Source: Methanobrevibacter sp. YE315 (GTDB lineage: Archaea; Methanobacteriota; Methanobacteria; Methanobacteriales; Methanobacteriaceae). Taken from it: 64,000 bases of DNA. Positions 7,874-18,356 of this stretch are shown here, piece by piece; the stretch's first letter is position 1; each line of letters begins with the position of its first letter. A program made the translations under genes and the position numbers. The DNA is taken from positions 1,399,501 to 1,463,500 of the forward strand of contig NZ_CP010834.1 of assembly GCF_001548675.1 (NCBI RefSeq), read 5' to 3'. Below the pieces are notes generated by a model, which saw nothing but the letters and a program-made list of their open reading frames with translations, searched no databases and was not told where the DNA came from.

Positions 7874-10800
7874 ATTGGTGAAGTAAAATACTATTCCGAC
7901 AATAGCACCGGATAATCCTGCACCTAAAACTTCTCCAGTTACATAAGGGTCCAATCCGCTTGTACTGATTTCCACCCATGCATTTTCAGGGCCACCATTT
8001 TCTGCTATCCATTGTGCTTCTGCAGCCCATTGTGCACCTACAAATCCTCCGGCAATTCCACCTAATGCTCCTGCTCCTGCAGATCCAAGTACTAAAGTTA
8101 ATATGGTTTTTGTTCTGTCATAATTGACATCAAAATGTTCGGAAATAATCCATCCTGCACATGCACTACCTAAAAGAGCACCAACTGCACAACCTGCTAT
8201 ACCGCCAGTTATAGGATTAGCAGTTAATACACCAACTAAAGTACCTGTGACAAAACTTGCCACAACACATGTCACTGTAAGTAATGTACCTGCAGCTAAA
8301 GACATACTCTGAGTAATGTGTACAAATGCACATTGTGAATCGGAAGTGATTAATTTACCATTATAAATTACTTTACCACCGTCACCGACACAGATGTGAT
8401 TACCTTCACCATATGCCTCATTATTTGCGAAAAGACAATTCTGTACAGTCAATAATCCTTGGTTAAATATTGCTCCTCCGTTTTTGGCATAGTTGTTTGT
8501 AAAAGAACAATTGATACATGTGATTACTCCTGTGTTAAGTATTGCTGCTCCCCAATCCCTCTCGAAGAAATAATCCATTTTGTTCTTGTTGAAGTTTACA
8601 TGGTCAAGAATACATTGTCCTCCCATATTTTCAATAACTGTATTGAAACCTTCAAAAGTTATATTTTGCGCAGCAAATACATTTTTTTCAGACATTATTA
8701 TAAATTTTTCATCATCGCTAGAATCAAATGGACCTCTGATTTTTGATCCTGCACCCTCGATATTGAGCACATCAAAGCTTGATAAAGTCAAGTTCCATGC
8801 GTTAGGACAATTTATTGTCAGGGATTTTGTAAATATCATATCCAATGCCAAAGTAAAAGAATCTTTTTTCGCCATTGTTTTGGTAAGTGCCGCATCCTCC
8901 TTTAAAACATCATAGATTGGAATCAATGTTTTTCCTTTATAAAAGTTTTTCAATAAATTTAAGTAATCAGATCCGTTTGAAACATATGCTTTTTTGGTTA
9001 TTGTAAATTTGCTTTCATAATCATTATCTTTCAATTTATTGAAAATGGCATTGTAAGAGTAGTTGGAGATGTTGTTGAAATAGTAATTCTGTAAATAACT
9101 TATATCATATTCGGCATAATCCCTGATTATGGTAAATATAAAATCTCCGGTATCATTGTAATAGGCGGAATAATATAAAATTTTGTCATTATACTGTATT
9201 AATCCGCCGTCAATAATGGAATGATAAATCAATTCGCTGAGTTCAATGCACTCGCCGCCAACGTATATATAATTGACCGGTGAAATATCTTCCATATCAA
9301 TATCGCAGTTTACACTTCCCTCGTCAAAAAGATTCAATTTTAGATTATAGAATGCAATGTTTTCAAAAGTAAGATCTTTACGCTTATGGTCAACATATAT
9401 TGCTTCATCATTCCATTTTGAATAACAGTTTATAAATAAAGAGTTGGAAACTTTGTTGTTTTCACCGCTGATAAAGATTGCACCTGCAGCAACTTTCGCA
9501 GTGTTGTTTATGAAAGCGCAGTTGTCAATAATTCCGTCATTTCCTTTCCAGGTTATTGCTCCACCGCATGTTACTTGGTTTCCAATGAATGTACAGTTTG
9601 CAAGAGTGCCGTTATTTCCAATCCAGTAGACAAAACTTGCACCATAGTTGTCCAAATCATTAAAATCAAAAGTCAGATTGAATACCTTAACATTGTTTCC
9701 CTTAACCCAAATCAAAGGAAATCCTGCCGGTACGCTTCCATAAATTTTATGTCCGTTACCATTGATTGTAACATTGTTTGGCATGATTTGATAATAACAG
9801 CAATTATAGTCGAAATAATAGTCCCTAGTAAGATTGTAGACATCGCCTTCTTTTAATGTTGTAATGATATTTCGCAATTCATTGTATGATTCCGGCGGAA
9901 CTATAGGATAAACCACTTTGTTGTCGCTTGTTATTCTGCATGGTCCTTCAACATGAAAATCATTCATATATCCCCTATAGTCTTCAAAAGAACAATTGTA
10001 TAATGCAAATTCCATTACTTCTCCTTTTTCATCGAAGTTTTTAAAGAAAATTCCATCCAAATAAAATGAAAATGAATCTTTAAAGATACTGTTGCGGATT
10101 GTGTTGTTGTATCCGCTGATGAAGATTGAACCTCCACGTGTTGCAGCGTTAAGATTGAAATAGCAGTTATCAATCAGGCCGTTGTTTGCAATCCAGTATA
10201 ATGCTCCACCGTCCTCACCATTGTTGTCGTCAAATGTGCAATTTGATAGGACACCATTGTCCCCATGCCATTCTATAGGGCTTACCACCCTTGTATAGTC
10301 CGCACCATAGTGATTCCAGTAGGAACCTTGGTATTCAAGATTGCATGCTCTAACCTTAACGATGTTCAAATTCATTATTGTCACGTTATTTCCTGTTACA
10401 TTAAATATTGCAAAGTATCCTCTGTTTTTATTTCCATCTATGGTATGTCCATTACCGTTGATTACAACATTGTCTGCATTGATGTTTATTATACGATTTT
10501 TTGACAAGTCTTTGTCGCAATCTTCAATAATGTAGTCCTTTTTGATATCATAAACATCACCAGGTTTTAAGTTTTCAATGTCATGGCACAAATCATTGTA
10601 AGTGGCGGGAATAATTTCCGGGCTGAATTCCTCTTCCACAACATTTCCAGTCATATTTACATCATTTTCTAAGTCAGTTTGACTGATTTCCAGTACGACA
10701 TTTCCAGATGCATCTGCACTGGAATATCCCTCTTCAACATCCAGATTCATTTCAAAATCCCCTGCATCTGCAAGATTGCAAGTCTGGTTCGGATCGCTTG

Positions 10801-10876
10801 CAAATGCACAGGATGCACACATCAAAAGACATATGCATACTATAAATAAAATAATCGATTTTTTCAAACTAAACAT
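7871..10876 (-). CDS. Secreted adhesin-like beta-helix protein with glycine-zipper C-terminus
   Basis: A 1001-residue protein. Residues 1-27 form a signal peptide (MFSLKKSIILFIVCIC..CAFAS). The body contains parallel beta-helix repeats of the kind NNGLIDNCYFNLNAATRGGSIF, NNTIRNSIF and NCSFTNNYAKNGGAIF, in three blocks (about 95-320, 330-520 and 650-830). The last 150 residues are unusual: Gly/Ala-rich hydrophobic segments around 840-900, 915-945 and 975-1000 with many GxxxG steps, ending in IVFYFTN. They could insert in or span a membrane. The gene overlaps the upstream secreted-protein gene by 8 bp, and both share an aligned cysteine-rich signal peptide. Surface adhesion is inferred from the fold; the ligand is unknown. 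Confidence 0.8.
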   Translation of the reverse strand: MFSLKKSIILFIVCICLLMCASCAFASDPNQTCNLADAGDFEMNLDVEEGYSSADASGNVVLEISQTDLENDVNMTGNVVEEEFSPEIIPATYNDLCHDIENLKPGDVYDIKKDYIIEDCDKDLSKNRIININADNVVINGNGHTIDGNKNRGYFAIFNVTGNNVTIMNLNIVKVRACNLEYQGSYWNHYGADYTRVVSPIEWHGDNGVLSNCTFDDNNGEDGGALYWIANNGLIDNCYFNLNAATRGGSIFISGYNNTIRNSIFKDSFSFYLDGIFFKNFDEKGEVMEFALYNCSFEDYRGYMNDFHVEGPCRITSDNKVVYPIVPPESYNELRNIITTLKEGDVYNLTRDYYFDYNCCYYQIMPNNVTINGNGHKIYGSVPAGFPLIWVKGNNVKVFNLTFDFNDLDNYGASFVYWIGNNGTLANCTFIGNQVTCGGAITWKGNDGIIDNCAFINNTAKVAAGAIFISGENNKVSNSLFINCYSKWNDEAIYVDHKRKDLTFENIAFYNLKLNLFDEGSVNCDIDMEDISPVNYIYVGGECIELSELIYHSIIDGGLIQYNDKILYYSAYYNDTGDFIFTIIRDYAEYDISYLQNYYFNNISNYSYNAIFNKLKDNDYESKFTITKKAYVSNGSDYLNLLKNFYKGKTLIPIYDVLKEDAALTKTMAKKDSFTLALDMIFTKSLTINCPNAWNLTLSSFDVLNIEGAGSKIRGPFDSSDDEKFIIMSEKNVFAAQNITFEGFNTVIENMGGQCILDHVNFNKNKMDYFFERDWGAAILNTGVITCINCSFTNNYAKNGGAIFNQGLLTVQNCLFANNEAYGEGNHICVGDGGKVIYNGKLITSDSQCAFVHITQSMSLAAGTLLTVTCVVASFVTGTLVGVLTANPITGGIAGCAVGALLGSACAGWIISEHFDVNYDRTKTILTLVLGSAGAGALGGIAGGFVGAQWAAEAQWIAENGGPENAWVEISTSGLDPYVTGEVLGAGLSGAIVGIVFYFTN

Positions 10877-12206
10877 TTTTCAAATCCTCCAAAAGAAATA
10901 TGATGGCATCCACACTTTCATCGCCGGACAAAATCAATGCAGAATCGTCCGGCAAATTCACTGCTTGGTCATTATAAAAATAATATATTTCACATTCTTT
11001 TAGTGAAACGGTTCTTTGTAAAAAAGTAGCTATATTCAATGAGGCATAATTATCTTCGATGATGTGTCTAACAGTCAATGATTCAGGGATTTTACAATCG
11101 GTTGAAAAAGAATTATTAAGAGTTATCCAATGAATGGTAGTTTTCACATCAAAGGTTTTCAAGAAATAGTTGATATTGTTGTTAAAAATTAGGATGTTGG
11201 CTTTCGCCAATAGGGCTGTATTTTCTCTTTTGATAATTATGTCTGGGTTTGTAAACATATAATATTCTAAATTATAGTCTTTAATATCCAAATCCTGACT
11301 GTGTAAACTGTCTATATCCAATCCATTACAATTGCATTGTGAAAGCATGCCGTATTCTGAATTTGCCAAGGCACTGCACAAATCGATGTTTGGATGTGCG
11401 GAGTATCCCCTCGTAACATTTACACCCTTCCTTAGATTTGAATTTTGGGTGTGGTTGAAGATTAAAACATCAGTGATGTTTTCCTCTTCATTCTGGAATC
11501 TGACTACAGCATCATTAATAACATTGGCTTGAGTATAGAAATCGCATATACATTCAAAATCATCATCAATGTGATTGCCTATGCCCAGTATATTGTCAAC
11601 ACAATCATCTGAATCATGACAATGGCAATTAACCTTTCCACAGCAGCAAAAATCTAATTTTTTTGTTACCTTATTGCATTGGCTAACATTGCAGAATGAA
11701 CATGTGTCATTTAAACATAAAACATTGACAATATTTGTACCAATCAGGGTTTTTTCATTGTTTGCCATTGCTTGAGAGTCATCAAATGTAAATCCACCCC
11801 CCATATCATATTTGTGGATTTTATGATCAGATATTGTCCAATCATTATCCATTTTTATTTTAGAATTATCATTTATTTTAAAATCAGAATTATTCAGTTG
11901 GATTTTGTGATTATGATGACTTCCTCTGTCAAAATCATGCTTGCTGGAGTTATGGCTAAAATAAGTTTTGTTTATGTACTGCGAGTTGTGATTTGCAATA
12001 ACAGAATCTGTCATATTGCATGTGTCTTGATTTGGATTTTCATCTAGTGTTGCATTTGGTAAAATATCTATTACATCATCTGAAACAGCAGGGCTTAAGT
12101 TATTTGCTGATTCACTGTCAACATCAGCAGCATAAATGCAGGATGTACAAAGAAATAGACATATGCAAGAAATTAGCAATAATAGATTGAGTTTAGAATT
12201 GAATAT
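10869..12206 (-). CDS. Secreted Cys/His/Asn-rich protein, probable ATA start
   Basis: I do not recognise a family. Starting at ATA 12206 gives 445 residues with a signal peptide IFNSKLNLLLLISCICLFLC that aligns without gaps to the signal peptide of the next gene (MFSLKKSIILFIVCICLLMC), followed by TSCIYAAD versus ASCAFASD. The first conventional start in frame (TTG 12179) would cut that peptide in half and has no ribosome site, whereas GGAGG lies at 12217-12221, 10 nt before the ATA. The mature part is rich in His, Asn and Asp; residues about 165-230 hold a dense cysteine cluster (FCCCGKVNCHCH, CLNDTCSFC). No beta-helix or membrane anchor is seen. It overlaps the downstream surface-protein gene by 8 bp and probably works with it. 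Confidence 0.7.
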   Translation of the reverse strand: MFNSKLNLLLLISCICLFLCTSCIYAADVDSESANNLSPAVSDDVIDILPNATLDENPNQDTCNMTDSVIANHNSQYINKTYFSHNSSKHDFDRGSHHNHKIQLNNSDFKINDNSKIKMDNDWTISDHKIHKYDMGGGFTFDDSQAMANNEKTLIGTNIVNVLCLNDTCSFCNVSQCNKVTKKLDFCCCGKVNCHCHDSDDCVDNILGIGNHIDDDFECICDFYTQANVINDAVVRFQNEEENITDVLIFNHTQNSNLRKGVNVTRGYSAHPNIDLCSALANSEYGMLSQCNCNGLDIDSLHSQDLDIKDYNLEYYMFTNPDIIIKRENTALLAKANILIFNNNINYFLKTFDVKTTIHWITLNNSFSTDCKIPESLTVRHIIEDNYASLNIATFLQRTVSLKECEIYYFYNDQAVNLPDDSALILSGDESVDAIIFLLEDLKNV

Positions 12207-12221
12207 AAATTTTAAACCTCC
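12204..12221 (-). promoter_or_regulatory. Strong ribosome site in front of an ATA codon
   Basis: On the minus strand GGAGG (12217-12221) is followed after 10 nt by ATA (12204-12206). The neighbouring gene has GGAGG 9 nt before a normal ATG (10886-10890). The ATA is either a non-standard initiator or a recent ATG-to-ATA change. Confidence 0.6.
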
Positions 12222-12649
12222 AAATAAAACTACTTAATTTTTAATTTAAAAATTCATTTTATTTAAATATTTTTGCATGTAAGGACTTGCATGCATTTTA
12301 TTTTTTTAAATAAAAAAATATATGAAATATTATGCAAGTATGTGCTTGCTTGCATCGTTATTGGAAAAAATAAGTAATTTAAGAATTTTTAGAAATTTAA
12401 TTTCTGGTGAAAATTTGCAATGCCTCCAACTTAATTTTTATCATATTATGTTCCATCTAAAATTGCCATGATAATTTGTGCCTTATTTAATTATCGCCAG
12501 ATTCATACATTTTGCATTAAGTTTAACAATTTTACAATTGCAAAATACAAAAAATAGATTATTTTTCGCTTTTTGAACCTCTCCGGATTAAGCCTGAGCA
12601 TAATGTTAAAGTGCAGGCTGATTCATTCTAACTATTGATAAATATAGAT
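12222..12649. other. Divergent intergenic region, AT-rich
   Basis: About 430 bp between divergent genes. Besides the 23-bp repeats at 12274-12355 it has a small inverted repeat (AGCCTG 12591-12596, CAGGCT 12614-12619) shortly before the acetyltransferase. No reading frame looks coding. It should hold promoters in both directions. Confidence 0.5.
12274..12355. repeat. Two 23-bp near-direct repeats with internal dyad upstream of the secreted-gene pair
   Basis: Positions 12274-12296 and 12333-12355 match at 18 of 23 positions (pattern TGCAnGTAnGnnCTTGCnTGCAT) and start 59 bp apart. Each has GCAnG...CTTGC symmetry. They lie 68-150 bp upstream of the start of the Cys/His-rich gene, in the range expected for operators or an activator site. 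Confidence 0.55.
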
Positions 12650-13237
12650 ATGATAAATAATATAGATACCTATATGAAAGAAATTGACAAACTGAAAGCA
12701 GGACTTGAATACTGCTACGATGATGAAGAGGTAGATGCAATCAAACAGAATGCAATAAAAAACTGCAGAATCTACAACTCAATTGATGACGGCGACAGGC
12801 AGAAGCAATATGACTTTTTATGTGAAATGCTCGGTTCTGTCGGTGACGACGTTTGGATAGCTAAGACATTCAGCTGCGATAATGGAAAAAACATATTCAT
12901 CGGCAATAATTTTAGTGGAAACTTCAATCTAACCATTTTGGATGTTAAAGAGGTTTATATCGGGAACAATGTGATGATTGGGCCAAATTCTACAATAACT
13001 ACAGTTGGCCACCCAATTACACCGAAGGGCCGCAGGGATCATTTGGCACAAGGCAGTGAAATCAGAATCGGAGATGATGTATGGCTTGGAGCAAATGTAA
13101 CCGTTCTTCCGGGAGTTACAATCGGGAACAATGTCGTTGTCGGTGCCGGAGCGGTCGTCAACAAGGACATTCCTGACAATTCTCTGGCGGTAGGCGTTCC
13201 TGCAAAAGTTATTAAAGAAATTGAAAATGATTTATAA
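12650..13237 (+). CDS. Hexapeptide-repeat O-acetyltransferase, maltose/galactoside acetyltransferase type
   Basis: About 195 residues. The N-terminal MKEIDKLKAGLEYCYDDEEV matches the short helical region of the Maa/LacA/NodL group. It is followed by FSCDNGKNIFIGNNFSGNFNLTILDV, a histidine in TVGHPITP (the catalytic position in this family) and left-handed beta-helix hexapeptides ending in VGVPAKVIKEI. It would acetylate a sugar or similar hydroxyl from acetyl-CoA in the cytoplasm; the acceptor cannot be told. In-frame starts are TTG 12635, ATG 12650 and ATG 12674. None has a clear ribosome site, and family alignment favours 12650 or 12674. Confidence 0.85.
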   Translation: MINNIDTYMKEIDKLKAGLEYCYDDEEVDAIKQNAIKNCRIYNSIDDGDRQKQYDFLCEMLGSVGDDVWIAKTFSCDNGKNIFIGNNFSGNFNLTILDVKEVYIGNNVMIGPNSTITTVGHPITPKGRRDHLAQGSEIRIGDDVWLGANVTVLPGVTIGNNVVVGAGAVVNKDIPDNSLAVGVPAKVIKEIENDL

Positions 13238-13299
13238 GCAAAATATTAACAAATTATATTTCAACAAATTTGTGTTATAAAAAAAGATTTGAGAAGTAA

Positions 13300-16014
13300 T
13301 TATCTAATTACTTCAACAATCATATCTAAGTTTTCGGATTGGAGGATATCCACTTTCTTACCGGATGCTCCAACAATCTCTTTTTTGATATTTAACATAT
13401 CTTCAGGCACTACAATATCACCGACTGTAAGTTCATGGTTTTCCTCTAAAACAGAACCGATTTCGTCAATGTCAGTTGATTTTAAGTAACCAATGATTTT
13501 GCCAGCATCCTTTTTGAATGTTGGTCCAATTTGGGACATGTCCGGTTCAACTTCAATGATTTTTTCATGAACTTCAGGTTTTCCTTGGCTAATTGCCAAG
13601 TCTTTGATTTTTAAAGTACCCTCAATGTCGTCTCCAAATTCTTTGAAGATTTCAACCAATGAATCATCGGAAGTATAAACGTTTACTTCAGCTAATTCCG
13701 CATTCAATGGGATTTTAGAAGCGGATTTGAATCTTCTTACTTCATCGATTAATTCAACAGTTGTTTCTCCTTTGGTTTCCATTTCTTCACTGATTAATTC
13801 TTCATAAACTTCAGGCCATGAAGTTGTGTGAATTGATTCATCGGAGAAGTATTGGTAAACTTCTTCTGTAAAGAATGGTGCGATTGGAGCCAATAATTTA
13901 AGAGAAGTTTCAACAACTGTTCTTAAAGTGTATTTTGCAGCACGCCTTGATTCATCGGACACGTCTGTGTATAATCTGTATTTTACTGCTTCAATGTATT
14001 CGTCACAGAAGTCATGCCAGAAGAACCTTTCAATTGATGTAATTGTTTCTGCAAAGTTGTAGTCTGCAAATGCCTGGTCAACTGTTTTGTTCAAGTTGTT
14101 GAGTTTTGATAAGATCCATAAGTCAATTGGTCCTAAATTATCTTTAACGTCTTCATATGACACTTCTTCATCAAAAATCTGCATGCTGATAAATCTGAAA
14201 GCATTCCAGAATTTTCTTAAGAAACGGAATCCATGCTTGATGTCTTTCCAGTCAAATATTACATCTGATCCAGGTACACTGTTAGCCGCCCAGGTTCTTA
14301 AAGGGTCTGCACCATATTTTTCAATAACCTCTTCAGGGCCAACCACAAACTCAGGTCTTGATTTACTCATTTTATTTCCATCTTCACCGAATACCATACC
14401 ATTGATTACAATGTCATCGAACGGTTTTTGTCCGGTTAATGCTATGCATCTAAGGGTGGTGTAGAATGCCCATGTACGGATGATGTCGTGTCCTTGTGGA
14501 CGGAGATTTGATGGAAAATGATTAACATAATCTTCATCAGGCCATCCTGCAATGGATAACGGTGAAATTGATGAATCCATCCAAGTATCAAGAACATCTT
14601 CTTCAGGTATAAACTCTTCACAACCGCATTCACATGCGTGTTTTGGCTTATCTACTGTTGGATCGATTGGCAAATCTTCAACTTCAGGTAAAATTACCTT
14701 TCCACAGTCTTTACAGTACCATACTGGAATTGGGGTTGCAAATATTCTTTGCCTTGAGATACACCAGTCCCATTCCATTGAATCTGCCCAGTTGAGCATA
14801 CGGGATTTCATGTGGTCAGGAACCCATTTCATTTCATCTGCCGCTACTTTGGTTTTTTCGATTAAGTCACGAACAGCTACAAACCATTGCTTTTTAACAA
14901 GAATTTCAATAGGGGTTTTACATCTCCAACATTGCCCTACATTTTGATCCACTTCTTCCTGTTTTAATAAGTAACCTTCAGCATCCAAGTCTTCGATGGT
15001 TTGTTTTTTACAGCTTTGCAAGTCCATTCCTTCATATCTTCCGGCAGCTGCGGTTAATGTACCGGTTTCATCAATTGCATTAATGATTTCCAAATCATAT
15101 TTTTGAACCCAGCTTACGTCAGTCTTATCCCCGAAAGTACAAATCATTACTGCACCTGTACCGAATTCAGGATCTACCTCTTCATCTGCAATAATTTTTA
15201 CTTTTTGATGTGAAAGAGGAACTTCAACGTATTTTCCTAAAAGGTGAGTGTATCTTTCATCTTCAGGGTGGATTACAACCGCTACACATGCAGACATCAA
15301 TTCCGGACGGGTAGTTGCAATCAAAATACCTTCGGTTTTTGGGTCAGCTTGTTTTCCTGATGCCTGTGAAGACACTATATCATCATAAGAATCTTCAGTA
15401 GCAGGCGGGAAGTTAACATAGTTTAAAAATGTGGTATTGTCGCCGTATTCAACTTCTGCAAAAGCAATAGCTGTCTGACAACGAGGACACCAGTTTACAG
15501 GGTGAATACCCTGATAAATCAATCCTTCATCATACATTTTTAAAAATGAATATTGTGTTCTTTTCATGTACTCTGGAGTCATTGTTACGAACTCGCGAGT
15601 CCAATCCTGTGAATAACCCATTGCTCTCATATCTGATTTCATGCTTGCAATGTTTTTAGTGGTTAAGTCAATACAATATTGTCTGAATTGAGCTCTTGAA
15701 ACATCATTTTTATTAATATTATAAGTTTCTTCAACTTTCACTTCAGTTGGAAGACCGTGGCAGTCCCATCCCTGTGGGAATAAGACATCAAATCCTTTTT
15801 GTCTTCTGTATCTTGCGTCCATATCCATATAAACCCAATTTAGAACATGCCCTAAATGAATTGCTCCTGTTGGGTATGGTGGGGGAGTGTCGATTACATA
15901 TCTAGGACGAGATCCATCTCCAATGTATTTGTAGATGTTTTCATCTTCCCATTTTTTCTCCCATGCTTTTTCTTTTTTAAAGTCATAGTCTTTAGGAATC
16001 TCTTCGTTTGACAT
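13300..16014 (-). CDS. valS: Valyl-tRNA synthetase
   Basis: A 904-residue class I synthetase. [15 protein letters not shown] near residue 45 carries the HIGH box, the editing (CP1) domain includes [19 protein letters not shown], and [10 protein letters not shown] near residue 548 is the KMSKS loop. Zinc-binding CxxC pairs ([21 protein letters not shown]) are present. The C-terminal anticodon-binding domain is intact. Length matches archaeal ValRS. It stands alone on the minus strand. Confidence 0.96.
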   Translation of the reverse strand: MSNEEIPKDYDFKKEKAWEKKWEDENIYKYIGDGSRPRYVIDTPPPYPTGAIHLGHVLNWVYMDMDARYRRQKGFDVLFPQGWDCHGLPTEVKVEETYNINKNDVSRAQFRQYCIDLTTKNIASMKSDMRAMGYSQDWTREFVTMTPEYMKRTQYSFLKMYDEGLIYQGIHPVNWCPRCQTAIAFAEVEYGDNTTFLNYVNFPPATEDSYDDIVSSQASGKQADPKTEGILIATTRPELMSACVAVVIHPEDERYTHLLGKYVEVPLSHQKVKIIADEEVDPEFGTGAVMICTFGDKTDVSWVQKYDLEIINAIDETGTLTAAAGRYEGMDLQSCKKQTIEDLDAEGYLLKQEEVDQNVGQCWRCKTPIEILVKKQWFVAVRDLIEKTKVAADEMKWVPDHMKSRMLNWADSMEWDWCISRQRIFATPIPVWYCKDCGKVILPEVEDLPIDPTVDKPKHACECGCEEFIPEEDVLDTWMDSSISPLSIAGWPDEDYVNHFPSNLRPQGHDIIRTWAFYTTLRCIALTGQKPFDDIVINGMVFGEDGNKMSKSRPEFVVGPEEVIEKYGADPLRTWAANSVPGSDVIFDWKDIKHGFRFLRKFWNAFRFISMQIFDEEVSYEDVKDNLGPIDLWILSKLNNLNKTVDQAFADYNFAETITSIERFFWHDFCDEYIEAVKYRLYTDVSDESRRAAKYTLRTVVETSLKLLAPIAPFFTEEVYQYFSDESIHTTSWPEVYEELISEEMETKGETTVELIDEVRRFKSASKIPLNAELAEVNVYTSDDSLVEIFKEFGDDIEGTLKIKDLAISQGKPEVHEKIIEVEPDMSQIGPTFKKDAGKIIGYLKSTDIDEIGSVLEENHELTVGDIVVPEDMLNIKKEIVGASGKKVDILQSENLDMIVEVIR

Positions 16015-16160
16015 AAATTTTCTCCTAATAAGTATAGATAAAAATAATATTATTAGATATGTAGTTTATTATTTAAAAATATTAAGTAAGATAGTTAACT
16101 ATATTATATAAAAAAATTAAATTATTAATATTATCAAATAAAAAAAAGGACTGTTAGATT

Positions 16161-16517
16161 ATGCATTTATTATGGTTTTATGTTGCTATTGTATTAGCTC
16201 TCAGCGATGTATTGCACACAACATTAATGTGGAAGGTTTTCAACAACTTTTACATATTGCTAGGAGGTTTAATAGACCAGACAACACATTCAACCTGGCA
16301 AACTTGGGTAATACATGAAATAATGGAAGCAGGATTCCATTTCATAATCCTATCAATAGTGTTCCTATCACCGACTGTAGGAATTTTAGCAGCCCTCATT
16401 CATTTTGTAATAGATGTAACCCATACCGTTTTCATACGCGATATGGGCATATTAGAACATAGAGCACTTCACTTTGTTTGTGAATCTCTATTTTTCATTA
16501 TACTTTTCGGATTCTAA
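16161..16517 (+). CDS. Small membrane protein, unknown function
   Basis: A 118-residue protein that I cannot assign. It has three or four hydrophobic helices (about 3-22, 55-75, 77-95 and 102-118) and an unusual number of histidines placed in or beside the helices (HTTLMW, HEIMEAGFHF, HFVIDVTH, HRALHFV). Such histidines could bind metal or heme, but there is no fixed motif to prove it. It precedes pheT by 22 bp on the same strand, so the two are likely co-transcribed. The start at ATG 16161 is preceded by a weak A-rich leader. Confidence 0.7.
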   Translation: MHLLWFYVAIVLALSDVLHTTLMWKVFNNFYILLGGLIDQTTHSTWQTWVIHEIMEAGFHFIILSIVFLSPTVGILAALIHFVIDVTHTVFIRDMGILEHRALHFVCESLFFIILFGF

Positions 16518-16539
16518 AAATAATTAATGGAGTTATTAA

Positions 16540-18198
16540 ATGCCAGTTATTACATTCAAATATCAAGATTTAAAAGATTTAGGAATAGATATGGAAAAAG
16601 ACGAATTGATAGACACATTGCCTATGATGTCAAGTGATATTGAAGACTATGATGATGAGGAAATCAAAGTCGAATTCTTCCCTAACAGACCTGACAATCT
16701 ATCTGTGGAAGGAGTAGCTAGATCTTTTAAAGGATTTATCGGCCAGGAAATCGGTTTTCCAGACTATGAAGTTGAAGAATCTGGAGAATATGTTACTGTT
16801 GATGAAGACGTGGCAAATATCAGACCTTACATTGGTTTTGCTAAAATTGATAATGTTGATTTTACTGGTGACAAACTCAAATACGTTATGGACTTCCAGG
16901 AAAACCTCCACTGGGTAATTGGAAGGGACAGAAAAAAAGTGGCTATCGGTATTCACAATGCAGATGTCGTGAACGGTCCGTTTAAGTACATTGCAACTCC
17001 AAAAGATGAAAATGCGTTTGTTCCTTTAGAAAAAGATAGTGAAATGACTCCAGATGAAATACTAACCGAACATGACAAAGGTAAAGATTATGCTCATTTA
17101 ATCCAGGATTTCGATAAGTATCCATTGATTTTAGATAAGGATGATAATGTCCTATCCATGCCTCCAATCATCAACGGAGAGTTGACCAAACTTAAGGAAG
17201 ATACAAAAAACATTATCGTTGACGTGACTGGAACTGATGAAAGGGCAGTTAACCAGGCATTGAACATTATCTGCTCCTCTTTTGCAGAAGTCGGAGGCCA
17301 AATAAAATCCATGGAAGTCAGATATGCTGATAAAACCATTGTCAGTCCTGATTTAACTCCACAGGAAATGAACGTTCATGTTGATACAGCTAACGAATTG
17401 ATTGGTGGAACCAACCTCACTGCAGAAGACATTAAAGGATTATTGCTAAAAGCTCGTTTTGACGCAGAAATCATTGATGATAATGAAGTCAAAGCCATTA
17501 TTCCTGCCTACAGAGTAGATATCCTACATGAAGTCGATATCGTTGAAAACATTGCAGTGCAATACCACATCAATGATGTCGTTGCGAAATTGCCAGACAT
17601 CAATACTGTAGCTTATGAAAACAACTGGTTTAAAGCTGAAAGCACTATCCGTGAAGTAATGATTGCGCTTGGATTCCAGGAAGTAATGAGTCTGATGCTT
17701 ACAAACGAAGAGGCACATTACACAAAAATGAATCAACCCGAAGAACCGCACGTTCAGGTTGCAAGGCCGATTACCATTGACAGAACCATGATCAGAACCA
17801 GCCTTATCAACAGCCTGATGGAATTTTTAGAAGACAACAAACATGAAGATTTGCCGCAAAAGATATTTGAAATCGGAGATGTATTATACTTGGATGAAAC
17901 CAAAGAGAATAAAACTGTCGCTTCTAAAAAACTAGCTGGCTTGATTTGCCATTCAACTGCAAACTTTACTGAAATCAAATCTGTTGTAAGCAGTGTTTTA
18001 TCAAACTTGGGCTATTCAATGGAAATATCTGACAGCGAAAACAAAACCTTCATCGAAGGAAGGGCAGCAGATGTTACCGGCGAAGCTTTAAACGGTACAA
18101 TCAAAGGATTCTTTGGTGAAGTATCACCAGAGGTTATCACAAACTTCACTTTGGAATACCCTGTAATCGCATTTGAAATTGAGTTCAATAATAACTGA
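16540..18198 (+). CDS. pheT: Phenylalanyl-tRNA synthetase beta subunit
   Basis: A 552-residue archaeal/eukaryal-type PheRS beta chain. The N-terminal [28 protein letters not shown], the B3/B4 stretch [18 protein letters not shown] and the C-terminal class II-like core with [11 protein letters not shown] and IEGRAADV are family hallmarks. It pairs with PheS (not in this window) to charge tRNA-Phe. A GGAG ribosome site precedes the ATG. Confidence 0.95.
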   Translation: MPVITFKYQDLKDLGIDMEKDELIDTLPMMSSDIEDYDDEEIKVEFFPNRPDNLSVEGVARSFKGFIGQEIGFPDYEVEESGEYVTVDEDVANIRPYIGFAKIDNVDFTGDKLKYVMDFQENLHWVIGRDRKKVAIGIHNADVVNGPFKYIATPKDENAFVPLEKDSEMTPDEILTEHDKGKDYAHLIQDFDKYPLILDKDDNVLSMPPIINGELTKLKEDTKNIIVDVTGTDERAVNQALNIICSSFAEVGGQIKSMEVRYADKTIVSPDLTPQEMNVHVDTANELIGGTNLTAEDIKGLLLKARFDAEIIDDNEVKAIIPAYRVDILHEVDIVENIAVQYHINDVVAKLPDINTVAYENNWFKAESTIREVMIALGFQEVMSLMLTNEEAHYTKMNQPEEPHVQVARPITIDRTMIRTSLINSLMEFLEDNKHEDLPQKIFEIGDVLYLDETKENKTVASKKLAGLICHSTANFTEIKSVVSSVLSNLGYSMEISDSENKTFIEGRAADVTGEALNGTIKGFFGEVSPEVITNFTLEYPVIAFEIEFNNN

Positions 18199-18215
18199 AC
18201 TCCCCAATTCTTTTT

Positions 18216-18356
18216 TTAATACCACAATCTCCTCATGTCAACTTCAATCTGGGAGTAATTGCTCACCTGTGGTGAAACATCATAATTATTGAAAACAAGT
18301 ATGAAAATTAATAGGATAATTATAATTGCTATTAAAATTATTGTCCATTTTTTCAA
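18216..18356 (-). CDS. 46-residue single-span membrane protein
   Basis: A very short gene beginning with TTG 18356, directly after the stop codon of the YjbQ-family gene and in the same frame. It encodes 46 residues: a lysine start (MKKWT), one long Ile/Leu-rich membrane helix (residues 5-22) and a polar tail ending in RRLWY. GGTGA inside the last codons of the upstream gene can serve as the ribosome site with a 4-nt gap. The clean hydrophobic helix flanked by charged ends favours a real gene over chance, but no homologue is known to me. Readthrough of the upstream TAA would give a tail-anchored fusion; I regard that as less likely. Confidence 0.5.
   Translation of the reverse strand: MKKWTIILIAIIIILLIFILVFNNYDVSPQVSNYSQIEVDMRRLWY

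Noticed and set aside
8124-10535. Plus-strand open frames inside the 1001-residue surface protein gene
   Set aside because: Antisense shadows of a repeat-rich gene without ribosome sites or protein features.
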